DNA of 64,000 nucleotides from Labia minor (lineage: Eukaryota > Arthropoda > Insecta > Dermaptera > Spongiphoridae). The notes under the pieces are model-generated. The model was not told the DNA's origin. It searched no databases and saw only the letters and a program-made list of their open reading frames with translations. The stretch spans positions 63,362,501-63,426,500 of the forward strand of contig OY720349.1 in assembly GCA_963082975.1 (NCBI GenBank), given 5' to 3'. A program made the position numbers and the translations under genes. Of the stretch, positions 44,295 through 54,745 are shown one piece after another; position 1 is the first letter of the stretch, and each line of letters starts with the position of its first letter.

Positions 44295-44880
44295 TTCGAC
44301 TATCTCGCAATTTGAATTGGATTAAATAACATAATATATTATATTTAAATTAATTATAAATTATAAATTAAAATTAATAAATAATATTTATTAAACCAGT
44401 GCATGTTTGGCTCTTTGCTGATGGCACCACGTCACGTGTTGGCGCGTGAGATTTGCAGTGTGAAAAAATTAATTCTGGTACTTTCAGCGATTCAATCAGG
44501 CTGAAATTCTATATATAGCAGTTTTATACAATTTTTAATCATGTGAAAAATTATCAAACATATATCTTTATTTTTACGGTCACTTTAGAGGAAAAAAAAT
44601 CAAAACGTTTTAAGTAATGACCCTCTTCTGGTTGAGCTACATTTCTCAAAAGTTGATAGAAAACTACGTATTTTGAATAATGCCCATGTACCAAATTTCA
44701 TGTTTCTAGCTCAAACCGTTTTTGCGTAATCTTTGTTACATACATACACTGACAGACAGACATTTTTCTCAACCTTAGTGAAAATGATTCAGGAACCTTT
44801 AAAACGTATAAAAACATCAAAATCTCAACATCGAAAATTTTCGTGATCGCAATACTATCTCTGGCGAGATATTAAAAATA
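44295..44880 (+). repeat. RepBC copy (contiguous)
   Basis: RepB (cgactatctcgcaatttgaa, aaccagtgcatgtttggctc, caccacgtcacgtgttggcg) runs directly into RepC (cagcgattcaatcaggctga, acctcttctggttgagctac region, GACAGACAGACATTTTTCTC, ending tactatctctggc). This shows RepB and RepC are halves of one element of about 600 bp. The first 20 or so bases, with the hairpin, are missing here. Confidence 0.85.
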
Positions 44881-45854
44881 ATTAAATTGTTTACTCGTTT
44901 GTTTGTTTTTCGACATTTAAAAAATCGTTAAAACTGGGCCGAATCTGGGGAGAATTTAAAAATAAAATATCCAATCTATATAAATACAATAGACAAAATG
45001 AACTTTTGGTTTATTAAATAAAAATATCTTTTTTATATATATAAATAATTTCAATTATTTTTGAAAATTTTAATTCTATTGTAAAATTTATATTTTTGGC
45101 TCGATTATCATTAAGGGTGGTTTGTACAACGTTTGATCACTGATATTAAATGTAGTATTTTTAATTTGTTCTTGAAGGACGAGTGACCCTTCCTCACGAC
45201 TCACTATGAAGGTTATAAAAAATAATGATTAATAAAATCAATCACTTTTTTAATTGAAATTTAATTATATAAATATAAGAGTACTTTATTCCATTAATAA
45301 GGATTATAAATGTAAAATATCAATATTTGAATATTCCTTGTAAAGCACACCCCTTATAATATTTTAAAAACAATATTTACTAATATATATATATTCATAC
45401 TTATCTATCTATCTTTATATTTATATATAGTGTAAATATTTACTAATTATTTTCAGTATATGCAAGAAATATGTATAATTATAATTTATAACGAAATAAA
45501 TTCATTCCAGCAAAAGTTTTTATTAGCATATTGAAGAATATTACTATAAATAATAGTAAATTTTTGTAACATTTTTGATCAAATATTTGAAACTATTAAT
45601 TATGTTCTTCAAACTAAAATAATTAAATTATTACTATAATTACTAATAAATGGATATAAATTTGTGAGTATCTGAATCTACTATAATTTTTTGTTAAAAT
45701 ATTTTTTATTACCAAATTTTATTTAATTTTAAATAAGTAAAATAAATTTTTCTAAGTTTAACCAATTAATAAATTCATTTTTTAAAATTAAATGTATAAA
45801 AAATATTGTTAAATCAAAGGAAGAGATAAATAAAAGTTGAAAAAGAATTTAAAA
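44881..45854. other. AT-rich DNA, no gene seen
   Basis: No supported feature. Confidence 0.5.
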
Positions 45855-46003
45855 AAGCTGGAGTGTCTCCATTCGAAAATCTCGCAAATTTAAATTGGAT
45901 TAATTAACATATATATTATATTTAAATTAAATTGAATTAATTATAAATTAAAATTAATAAATAATATTTATTAAACCAGCGCGTGTTTGGCTCTTTGTTG
46001 TTA
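45855..46003 (+). repeat. RepB fragment
   Basis: Contains AAGCTGGAGTGTCTCCATTC and extends to 'ccagcgcgtgtttggctctt', then is replaced abruptly by RepA. Confidence 0.8.
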
Positions 46004-46004
46004 T

Positions 46005-46461
46005 ATAAGGTATAAAAAAAATTTAAAAACTTGAATTAAAATGAATAAATTATATTATCTCGGTTATTATTTTTAGTTTACTTAATTATTCAATTATTAA
46101 TTACTACTATATTTTAAATTAAAAACTTTCCAACAATGAATATAAAATTAATATTTTATAAACTATCACTTCTGGTTTCATGATATACACCAAAAGTTGA
46201 TGAATTCATGCTACTGATGCATTAAGTAAAGATACCAAATTTTATCAAAATCCGTTGAGCTGTTCAAGCTATACATGACGATTTGAAATAAAGATTGTCT
46301 ATACGGACACACAATGGGCAGATGGACGAACGAACAGACATCATGCTAAAAATAATTTTTTCTGTTAACAAAATTCATGATCGTGGAGATATGTAAAAAT
46401 CTACACATGTGAAATTTGGTGTGAAAACAATACCTCCCTTCCTATCGTCGGTCGGTAAAAA
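46005..46461 (-). repeat. RepA copy (divergent subfamily)
   Basis: Shares the AT-rich middle with 10628-11120 ('aaacttgaattaaaatga', 'caatgaatataaaattaat') and keeps 'catgctactgatgcattaag', 'aaaatccgttgagc' and the CGTCGGTCGGTAAAAA end. The hairpin end is missing at the RepB junction. Confidence 0.8.
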
Positions 46462-46661
46462 CAAGAAAAAGTAGATTAAAATGAAATGTAAAATAAACAA
46501 ATAATAATCAAACTCAAAGACAATATAAATATTTTTCTTGAAAGTGTATGTATATATAAAATAAAAGGAACTGTTCATCTTTCCACAATTACTCCAAATC
46601 TATTTTAGGCAATAAGTTTAAAAAGGATGTTTTGAGCAGAGATGCGTGGAGGGGGTGGTGG

Positions 46662-46690
46662 CACGTGTCTCTTAAATCAACTGCCACGTG
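46662..46690. promoter_or_regulatory. Pair of CACGTG E-boxes
   Basis: Two canonical E-boxes in the same context (ggCACGTGtc at 46662-46667 and gcCACGTGtg at 46685-46690), 23 bp apart, lie in a small GC-richer island (about 46620-46720). CACGTG binds bHLH factors such as Myc/Max or Clock/Cycle. Function here is only a guess. Confidence 0.3.
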
Positions 46691-46839
46691 TGTTGTGATG
46701 TTTGTTTTGACATGGATATTTCTATTTCGTTAGTCTATTTTAGCAGGAAGTTTATTAAATTGAATAGACCTGCTATTCATAAATAGAATGGTAATCAATC
46801 GAAAATAGTCATTTAAGCTATAAATAAAAAAAAATTGAT

Positions 46840-47345
46840 CCGGGGTTCCAAGTGTGTGTGTGTGTGTGTGAACACTCTAGCGTCTTAAACACTTTAATTA
46901 CTTTCCCGCATACTTCGTATAAGGGAAGTATTGGAATCGTCAAAAATTTCGACTTCGAGATTTCGATAGATCTTGACGTTTTAGACCACCCTGAGTCGGA
47001 AAATACCATTTTTCGAATTATGTCTGTGTGTGTGTATGTATGTAATGTTTATCAGTGAGCAAATTTACTCAAAAACTAATCAAGCTAGGACTGCGAAATT
47101 TTGTACACCGATATTATTCACAGTTGTAGATTTCTATCAAAATTTCGTCAAAATCGGTTAACCGGAAGTGGTACTTTTCCTACACTGGTTGCGTTTACCT
47201 TTCAAGTAAATTCCAGTTTGCTTCGAGATATTTGCTTCCTATTTTGTATATAGATTTAAAAATTTGAAAAAAATTCAGATACCAAATTTTATCATGATCT
47301 GACTACCGGAAGTGACATTTTACCTATACAAGTAGCGTTAGGTGT
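46840..47345 (+). repeat. RepE, another GACA/GTGT-core repeat
   Basis: Layout parallels RepA and RepC: a (TG)n run at about 46852-46870, 'gacttcgagatttcg', 'attatgtctgtgtgtgtg', then 'aaattttgtacacc', 'aaaatcggttaaccggaag' and a second 'gatctgactaccggaagtg'. Only one copy is in the window. I infer repeat status from the shared grammar, not from a second copy. Confidence 0.5.
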
Positions 47346-47460
47346 AAATTATAAATATATATAATAGTGTTAAACCATTTTACTTTATAATTTAAATTAA
47401 TTAGTTTGTTTATTTTTATTGTTGTTAAAACATAATAATAATAACCTAATTACCTAATTA

Positions 47461-47622
47461 TATGCGGGACAGTCTAGGGGAGGACACTCCCGATTTTTGT
47501 TTTTGTTTTTATTTTTTTTTATTTTTTGTAAATCGTCTACCCCAAATAGGGAGAGGATAGAGATATACTGGGTTGTATATAATCTCTTTAATTAAATAAA
47601 TAATAAATAAATAAATAAATAT
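47461..47622 (+). mobile_element. Likely LINE 3' tail
   Basis: A GC-richer segment (gcgggacagtctaggggagg, then accccaaatagggagaggat) runs into tctctttaattaaataaata and an AATA/AAATA repeat. That is the usual appearance of a non-LTR retrotransposon 3' untranslated end with a simple-repeat tail. No coding part is present. Confidence 0.4.
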
Positions 47623-48735
47623 ATTTTATTAATTCCTTTCTTTTAAATTCTAAAAACAATTAATTATAAAAAGGCTATGTTTTTTTTTTGTTTAATTCAT
47701 TTGTTTATTTTGATATAATATTTCTGATTCTCTAATCGATGTTAGTAATCTTGAATCTCCTTGACCTTGCCTTCTCCTTCATAACTCCCCCCCCCTCCTC
47801 CTTCTTTTCCCTCGCCATCTCATTAAGAGGATCCGATGAGAGAGATTAAGTTAAAAATCGTTTATTTGTATTTTAATTGATGCCGTCGATAAATCAATCA
47901 AGGATTTCTCAACATGGATGTTCCGAAGCAAGACCCACTAGGCCAAGGAAACAAGGTGTGGTCTAACTATTACCAATTTGGTATTTTACTGAAGCATCGC
48001 TGTTGCGTGAGCAAATTGCTTTTGACGCAGCTTCTTTACTCTACCAGTTGGGATTATCGACTGTCATAAACTCAACTTCATTATATCGAAAATTATAAAC
48101 TATGGATTACATTTAAATTTATTATATTATAGTAGTATTTATTAATCGATGGCAGCTATAAAGGGAGATTGGTGAGTCAATGTACGCCTGGTCACGAAAT
48201 CACGAAAATATTAATTATCATAGCGAGGAAAATTGACTATCTAGGTATTAATTATTATCGTTTAGTGTGATTACTTATTATATCCATGTGAAAATTAAAT
48301 TTTAGAAAGTATAAAATAGACACTTCAATCAATTTAATACTAAATAAAATATACATTACATTTAAAATTTATTCATATATTAATATTAGAAAAAATACAT
48401 TTTATTACAATCTTACTAAGACATTTCATTTTTAAAACAAAAAAAATTAGTAAAATATTATTTTTTTTTTTATTTAAAGAATTAATTTAAATGTACATAT
48501 ATATATTTTTCGTTATAATTTATTATGAAATGTTATCTTAAAAATTTTATATTTTACTTATATTGTTTTATGAAAAATAATAATTAATTTTCGCAAGAGT
48601 GATTAATTAGTATAGAAAGGAAGCTTTTGATTAGGGATTTTAAAATTAATTATTGGTGTTTTTATTTGTTTTATCTTTATATTAAAAGTAAATAAGGTCT
48701 TTAGAAAATTTTAAAACTTTCACTTACACTTTTTA
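47623..48735. other. AT-rich DNA with an unresolved GC-richer patch
   Basis: About 47875-48060 and 48150-48250 have higher complexity but no frame or terminal repeats I can recognise. They could be decayed transposon pieces. The rest is AT-rich. Confidence 0.35.
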
Positions 48736-49135
48736 CTAGAGCCAGAGATAATAATTTTCGATGTTGAGATTTTGATGTTTTTATACGTTTTAAAGGTTCC
48801 TGAATCATTTTCACTAAGGTTGAGAAAAATGTCTGTCTGTCTGTGTATGTATGTAACCAAGATTACGCAAAAACGGTTTGAGCTAGAAACATGAAATTTG
48901 GTACATGGGCATTATTCAAAATACGTAGTTTTCTATCAACTTTTGAGAAATGTAGCTCAACCGGAAGAGGGTCATTACCTACAACGTTTTGATTTTTTTT
49001 CTTCTAAAGTGACCGTAAAAATAAAGATATATGTTTGATAATTTTTCACATGATTAAAAATTGTATAAAACTGCTATATATAGAATTTCAGCTTGATTGA
49101 ATCGCTGAAAGTACCAGAATTAATTTTTTCACACT

Positions 49136-49995
49136 TGTAACGGACAAAGTATTTATATTCTTAGTTATTTTTTTTTATTATACATTTTATTTTGTTTATC
49201 TATTTTTTAGTTTATTTTGTTTTTCTATTCCCCTATTTTATTAACAAAGTTATTTGGTCGCATTATTCTTAAAATGTAATATATATATAGATATTATATT
49301 TCACATAAGGGGAGTAACCATCCCTCCAAGTTGTTATATTTTTGGCAGTTGAGAATGGACAGTGGAACTAGTGATATCATCCTGATATGACCTGTATTTA
49401 TCACGTCCCGTGATATAATTATTTTGTATATAATCATTTTTATCATCACACCCTGTGATACAGTTTAACTAGTGATATCATCCCGATATGACCTGGTATT
49501 TATCACGTCCCGTGATATAATTATTTTGTATATAATCATTTTTATCACACCCTGTGATACAGTCGAACAAGTGATATCATCCCGATATGACCTGGTATTT
49601 ATCACGTCCCGTGATATAATTATTTGTGTATAATCCTTATCATCACCCCCTGTGATAATTATTTCTGCTAATTCCAGTGACAATAGTGAATTACATTTTC
49701 TTATATTTTTCTATTTAAAATTTGTATACTTTATTTGTTAATTTTTTATTTTATTTAATTAAAGTGAATTAATGTGAACATTATTATTGTTTTCCCTTTT
49801 CCCTTAATTTTTCAACACTCTTTTATACTTTGGGATGTCCAAAGTTGGCGCCCATCATTAACTTAACATAATTAACAATTCACGGTCATCGTGGGTCATT
49901 ACAAGTGCCTCATACTTAGATCCCCTTATAAATTGGCACCCAACGTAAGAGGATCGTCTACAAAGTGACCCCAACTTGAAACGGTCCTCCTTACA
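49136..49995. mobile_element. Solo LTR fossil inside RepBC
   Basis: The insertion starts TGTAACGGA and ends CTTACA, and is flanked by the direct repeat CACT on both sides (49132-49135 and 49996-49999). TG...CA ends with a 4-5 bp duplication are the signature of LTR retrotransposon insertion. No internal coding region and no second LTR are present, so it reads as a solo LTR of 860 bp. Sequences resembling tRNA-primer sites (ttggcacccaacgt) lie near its right end, suggesting a Gypsy- or BEL-like relative. The matching flanks suggest it is not extremely old. Confidence 0.72.
49371..49660. repeat. Three tandem units of about 100 bp inside the LTR fossil
   Basis: Units start at 49371, 49472 and 49571, each opening GTGATATCAT and containing TATCACGTCCCGTGATA, a small inverted repeat, then an AT-rich spacer and 'accctgtgata'. 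The units are nearly identical. Confidence 0.92.
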
Positions 49996-50412
49996 CACTG
50001 CAAATCTCACGCGCCAACACGTGACGTGGTGCCATCAACAAAGAGCCAAAGATGCGCTGGTTTAATAAATATTATTTATTAATTTTAATTTTTAATTTAT
50101 AATTAATTAAATTTCATTAAATTTAATAATATATTATGTTATTTAATCCAATTCAAATTTGCGAGATAGTCGAGTGGAGACACTCAAGATTTTTTTTTTT
50201 GCATTATAATGCATTATAATTATCAATATTGTTCATAGTTTATATTTATCCATCTTTTGCTATCATTTATAATATGAATTCCTGAATTATCAGAAACTTA
50301 AAAAAATAGACACTTTAGAGCCGTGTTTCTCAAATGACATTTTTATTTAAAAATCATGTTATTTACTTATATTAAAGATCATAAGATAAATACGGTCTTC
50401 AGAGGTCTTCAT

Positions 50413-51056
50413 TCATAGTCACTGTTTAAGACGATCTTGAGATCGCGTCTCAAGAAATGTCTTCAAAAAGATGATCTTATATGACATAAAAGAGTACATA
50501 TCAGTGATGGTCAACTCGATTTACTAATTCGAGTTAACTCGAGTTGCGCTTAGGTCGAGTTGGCTCGAGTTGAAATCTCTGTGACTCGAATTTGGATTGG
50601 CTCGGTAAATGAAAAAGAGTGGCGAATTATAAGTAAATGGCTAGTCCTTTAACTTTTTGAATACATATGTAAATTCTAATTTAAGTACTAAATAAGCTAC
50701 TACCATAATAATTTTTGTGATATAATAGCTTTTTAATAATATTTTTTTTGTGATAACTAAATAAAATATCTATTTAAACTAATATTATTTTGTGAAGACT
50801 GCTATGTAACTATGGTTTATTTATATACATTTGACATTTAATAAAAAATTTTTATGTATTTATGTATTTATCCTATTTGTTTTGTTATTAATAAATATCT
50901 ATCTATCTATCTCTGTGACTCTACGGAACTCGAAAGTTCTTGGCCGCAGCAACCCCACCCCTCCAAGTATTCCTATTCAGAGCCACAACCTTCCAGTTGA
51001 AAATCTTTATTAAGATGGTCTTCTTAAGTATTGTCTTGAGACTCGGCTATGAATTT
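50413..51056. mobile_element. Inverted-repeat element with 'gtctcaaga' ends
   Basis: The left end (attcatagtcactgtttaag, then gcgtctcaagaaatgtcttc) is mirrored by the right end, read from the other strand as attcatagccgagtctcaag and onwards. A LINE tail (50895-51000) is inserted inside. About 50515-50600 holds several 'actcgagtt' phrases with partial symmetry. The two arms differ by small gaps, so the element is old. Confidence 0.55.
50895..51000 (-). mobile_element. LINE 3' end, short
   Basis: Same family as the tails at 22754 and 12980: tatctatctatctctgtgac at the tail, 'gttcttggccgcagc' and 'cctccaagtattcct' matching. Heavily 5'-truncated and inserted inside the inverted-repeat element. 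Confidence 0.75.
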
Positions 51057-51370
51057 TAAAACCACAAAGAATAAAAGTCTTGGTTGTTATCTTTCTTTAT
51101 AAATTAATCAAATAAATGACGTTGAACCTTCAAGTATAAATTGATTATATTTACATTTTATTATAATTTATAATTATTTTATTTTTACTTTTTAAATTTG
51201 TAATAAATATTTCAAAATTTAATAAACTGATATTATATATATTATAAGGAAGTATTAGTATATTACAAGTATATTTTCATACTAGTAAATGCATAAATTT
51301 TGAATATTTAATTTATATATATTTTTATCTGATTAACTAAACTTATTAAAGAATATTTATTATATTTTTT

Positions 51371-51372
<2 letters not shown>

Positions 51373-51403
<31 letters not shown>
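51373..51403 (+). promoter_or_regulatory. (TA)n tract at GH1 core-promoter position
   Basis: A long TA run ends about 40 bp upstream of the GH1 start codon and could supply the TATA element. That would leave a very short leader (an initiator-like tCATTCA near 51420). Such tracts are common here, so the role is inferred from position only. Confidence 0.35.
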
Positions 51404-51406
<3 letters not shown>

Positions 51407-51441
51407 AAAATGTTTAAAGTCATTCACTAGTTTATTTCAAA

Positions 51442-52932
51442 ATGCGAAAAGCAATTCTTTCATTTTTTATAGTATTATTAATAATAGCAATTTGTAATTG
51501 TGACGAGGAGCCAATTGCATTCCCAGAAAATTTCTTATTTGGAACATCATCATCCGCTTTTCAAGTGGAGGGAGCTTGGAATGAATCAGGCAAGGGAGAG
51601 AGTATTTGGGATCATTTTGGGCATTATCGACCTGAAAAGATAATTTATCGATCCAATGCTGATATTGCTTCAGATACATTTCATCTTTATGAAAAAGATA
51701 TTGAAATTTACAAATTCATCCATTCGAATGCCCATCGATTATCATTGTCATGGCCACGCATTTTACCTCAAGGTAATACAAGTGAAATAAATTATTCAGC
51801 AATTACTTTTTATCGTAATGTTATAATTGCATTAAAGAAGGCTGATATACTTCCGATTGTAACCCTGTATCATTGGGATCTGCCACAAATTCTCCAAGAG
51901 ACTCTGGGTGGCTGGGAAAATCCAGAATTGGCTAATTATTTTGAAGATTATGCTCGTGTGGTTTTTGAAAATTTTCACGATCTTGTTTCGAATTGGGTAT
52001 CATTTAACGAGCCTGACAAATTCTGTTTAGGATATGCTTTCGATAAACTAGCTCCAGGATTAGACCATTATGCTGATGGAATCTACAAATGCGCCCATAC
52101 AGTGGTTCTCTCTCATTCCAAAGCTTATCATCTTTATAAAGAAAAATTCTGTAATAAAACCGAAGAATGTAATTTTGGAATTGTTTTAAATATTGAATGG
52201 GCTGAACCGAAAAATAGCAGTGAGGAAAATCAAAATGCGGCTAATGATTATTTGGATTTCCACTTTAATTTATATGCAAAGCCAATATTTTCTAAAGAAG
52301 GAGATTTTCCAGAAGTGATTAAAACAAGAGCTGGTGATCGATTACCTAAATTAACGAATAAAGAAAAGGAGCAATTAATTGGCACAGCGGATTTTTTAGG
52401 TATGAATCATTACACAACTTATTTAGTGTCATCTGGTGTATCTGGACCTGATCCTTCGTTTGAAAGAGATCAACAATTAATTACAGAAGTAAGTAAAGGT
52501 TGGAGCAATACAAATTCGGATGCTTTCTTCTTTGTACCTTGGGGAATGCGAAAGTCTATTATTTACATTCATCAAACCTATCCCGATGTTAAACTATTAA
52601 TTACTGAAAATGGTTATGCAGGAAATGATGAAATGCACGATTCAGAACGGATTCGATATTTAATCTCTTATATGAGGGAGGCACTAAAAGTTACACACGA
52701 GTTGGATATAAATTTATATGGTTATTTACATTGGACAGCGTTGGATAATTTTGAGTTGATGAATGGGTATCATCTTAGGTTTGGGTTGTGCAGCGTTAAT
52801 TTCAGTGATCCTAACCGTCCCAGGACTACTCGAGATTCTGCTCATATCTACGCAATGATAGGTGAAACAAAAATTGTTCCTCCTTTAAGCTCAATTCGAT
52901 TGGATCAAACATATGAAAGAAAAACATTTTGA
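51442..52932 (+). CDS. Secreted glycoside hydrolase family 1 (beta-glucosidase-like)
   Basis: A single uninterrupted frame of 496 codons covers a whole GH1 enzyme. Residues 1-20 are a signal peptide (hydrophobic SFFIVLLIIAI). The (beta/alpha)8 domain starts at FPENFLFGTSSSAFQVEGAW and ends near residue 475. The acid/base is Glu190 in WVSFNEP and the nucleophile Glu389 in LLITENG. Substrate residues Gln41, His144 (HWDLPQ), Asn189, Asn322 (MNHYTTYL) and Glu438 are present. Most GH1 enzymes have Glu-Trp at 438-439 (DNFEW), whereas here it is Glu-Leu (DNFELM), which may alter the sugar subsite. Several N-glycosylation sequons (for example Asn47, Asn112, Asn238, Asn258) fit secretion. Full length, no introns; it could be beta-glucosidase, lactase-like or myrosinase-like. 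The ATG has context tcaaaATGC. Confidence 0.96.
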   Translation: MRKAILSFFIVLLIIAICNCDEEPIAFPENFLFGTSSSAFQVEGAWNESGKGESIWDHFGHYRPEKIIYRSNADIASDTFHLYEKDIEIYKFIHSNAHRLSLSWPRILPQGNTSEINYSAITFYRNVIIALKKADILPIVTLYHWDLPQILQETLGGWENPELANYFEDYARVVFENFHDLVSNWVSFNEPDKFCLGYAFDKLAPGLDHYADGIYKCAHTVVLSHSKAYHLYKEKFCNKTEECNFGIVLNIEWAEPKNSSEENQNAANDYLDFHFNLYAKPIFSKEGDFPEVIKTRAGDRLPKLTNKEKEQLIGTADFLGMNHYTTYLVSSGVSGPDPSFERDQQLITEVSKGWSNTNSDAFFFVPWGMRKSIIYIHQTYPDVKLLITENGYAGNDEMHDSERIRYLISYMREALKVTHELDINLYGYLHWTALDNFELMNGYHLRFGLCSVNFSDPNRPRTTRDSAHIYAMIGETKIVPPLSSIRLDQTYERKTF

Positions 52933-53010
52933 TTTTGGAAAACAAAACAAATTTAATTTATAATTATAAAATGTGGAAAAATGTAAATTATTATAATGAA
53001 TATTATATGT

Positions 53011-53016
53011 AATAAA
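53011..53016 (+). terminator. Polyadenylation signal of the GH1 gene
   Basis: AATAAA 79 bases after the stop codon, in AT-rich sequence, is the natural 3'-end signal for the GH1 transcript. Confidence 0.55.
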
Positions 53017-53032
53017 ATATAGTTATGTCGCT

Positions 53033-53389
53033 ACAATATATATTTTTTTAATTGTTATTATTCTTACGAGTAACTTACTTTAATTAATATTTTAACATAA
53101 TTAATTAAAACAAATTTCTTTAGAGTATTAACCAGTCGTCGATTTTCTAAATAAAGAGTTAATCTAATAAATTTTACAATTTATTATTATTTATTTATTT
53201 ATTTATTATCAAGCAATGCAAATTTTCACTTTGAAGTTTTAAATTATTTTTAATCTAGGATAAGTAATACCTTAATTAATTCATTTAAATCAATTAAATA
53301 TAATAAATATAATATATATATATATATACCTATAAAAAAAACCTCTTACTTTTATACATCCTATGAAAAGACAGCACGCATTAATTCGG
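53033..53389. other. AT-rich DNA, no gene seen
   Basis: Includes a TTTA-type run near 53195 and a (TA)n tract near 53310. Confidence 0.5.
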
Positions 53390-53590
53390 AAGAGGTAAAA
53401 GTGTCCTATGATCAGTAGAACGAATCCTCTCTACCTTTATCTTTATTTTTTTCATCAGAGGCGCTACTTTTTAATTGAAGTAGTTTCCAAACTATAGTCG
53501 AGGAGGTAAGAGTTGGTGCATGGGTCGAACCACACCCTCGGCCAAGCAGTTACCGCGCTTGCACCTACCATTCCTACAAAACCTAACCTA
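53390..53590 (-). mobile_element. tRNA-derived SINE-like element, copy 1
   Basis: Minus-strand sequence begins near 53590 with a tRNA-like head: ggtgcaagcgcggtaactgc (A-box-like), then ggtgtggttcgaccc (B-box GGTTCGA), followed by 'atgcaccaactcttacctcc' and 'tcgactatagt'. The body reappears in opposite orientation at 53690-53885. Length about 200 bp. Confidence 0.6.
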
Positions 53591-53689
53591 AATATATTGT
53601 AAGAGGTGGGTGAATCTCAACTAATGATAATAATAATTCCCAAAAAAAAAAAAATAAATAAAATAAAAATCTTTGTCAAAATTACTTTT

Positions 53690-53885
53690 TTATCACCCGG
53701 AACGTTTAAGAGTTTTCTAACTGTGGTGGAGGGGAAATCGCCCTAGGAGGAGGGGGTAGCCTCGCCTCTCCTGACCCCACTGCTCATGCACCAACTCTTT
53801 CATCCTCGACTATAGGGGACTTCGTCTTATTAGCCCCAGCTAGAACTTGAACCCGGACCACGATGTTGAGAATCTAGCTGACTTA
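53690..53885 (+). mobile_element. SINE-like element, copy 2 (inverted)
   Basis: The plus strand shares 'catgcaccaactctttcat', 'cctcgactata' and the general layout with copy 1 on the minus strand. It also has a B-box-like GGGTTCAAGTTCTAGCT on the minus strand near 53845-53865. The head differs from copy 1, so it is either a different subfamily or a composite. Confidence 0.5.
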
Positions 53886-54680
53886 AAAAGAATTAAAGTA
53901 ATAATACCTTCAACTTTACAATGTACTTTCATATGCACAAAGGATTGTTTGAATTAATTTTCATTTATTATTTATTTATTTATGAAATCACTTTGTTAAT
54001 ATAAAAATATTTGTTTGACTTTTTTATTTCTATAGGAAGATGAATATATTATAATTATAAATAAATTCTATTCTATTCTACTAGTATATGTATTATTCCA
54101 TTAAGAAATAGAATTCTAAGGATTTTAAAAATTTCATTAAAATTATTTATTGTTACACAGAAAAATATGAATTGACAATATTATTCTTAAATTTATATGA
54201 TTCATAGATAATAATATAACATCAATTAAAGGAAATGGGAGTTATTTTTATTTGATAATAATATGATAAGCATCCGGTATGATTAATTAATTATTATCTA
54301 TAAGAATTACTCAGAATAATATCTGATAAATCTGATAAATAAAAAAATAAAATTCAGATGAGAATTACATCAATATTAATAGTTGTTTTTAATATATACA
54401 TCTATTTTTTAATTTTAAAAAATTCATGGATCCTTGAATTACCTTGATTCTTTGTAAAACAAATAGAAAACAAGAAATTATAAACTAAGTATAATTTACA
54501 TTTGAAAAATTAATAATTAAATATTTTTTTTAAAGAATGCTTTTATTAGTTATCGAAATATAGTTCATTATTATTTGGAATATGATTAATAAATTCTTAT
54601 ATATATCAAATAATTAAACATTTTTTTTAGTCTATAGGTATTTAATATTTATATTATACAACCATTCCCCATAATTAAAT
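53886..54680. other. AT-rich DNA, no gene seen
   Basis: No supported feature. Confidence 0.5.
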
Positions 54681-54745
54681 AGTACCGGGACCCCGATCCT
54701 CGGCTCGGTAATTAAGTTAAAAAAAATGATTCATTACAGGGTTAT
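54681..54745 (-). repeat. RepF, copy 2 (inverted relative to 4225-4290)
   Basis: agtaccgggaccccgatcct followed by cggctcggtaattaag is the reverse complement of the block at 4254-4290 with two or three differences. The neighbouring AT-rich flank is conserved for about 30 more bases. Confidence 0.6.

Larger units (their letters stand above)
48736..50192 (-). repeat. RepBC copy split by an LTR insertion
   Basis: RepC occupies 48736-49135 and RepB 49996-50192, both on the minus strand and in the order expected for one RepBC element. The small hairpin (gagtggagacactc) lies at the outer end near 50172-50185. The break in the middle is exactly where the LTR-type fossil is inserted. Compared with the copy at 44295-44880 no RepBC sequence is lost beyond the duplicated target. 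Confidence 0.88.

Noticed and set aside
49371-49660. CRISPR-like array
   Set aside because: Units are about 100 bp with no distinct spacers, in eukaryotic DNA within an LTR; simple tandem repeats.
53579-53592. Telomere-like aacctaacctaa
   Set aside because: Only two units at the edge of a SINE-like repeat; too short to mean a telomeric insertion.
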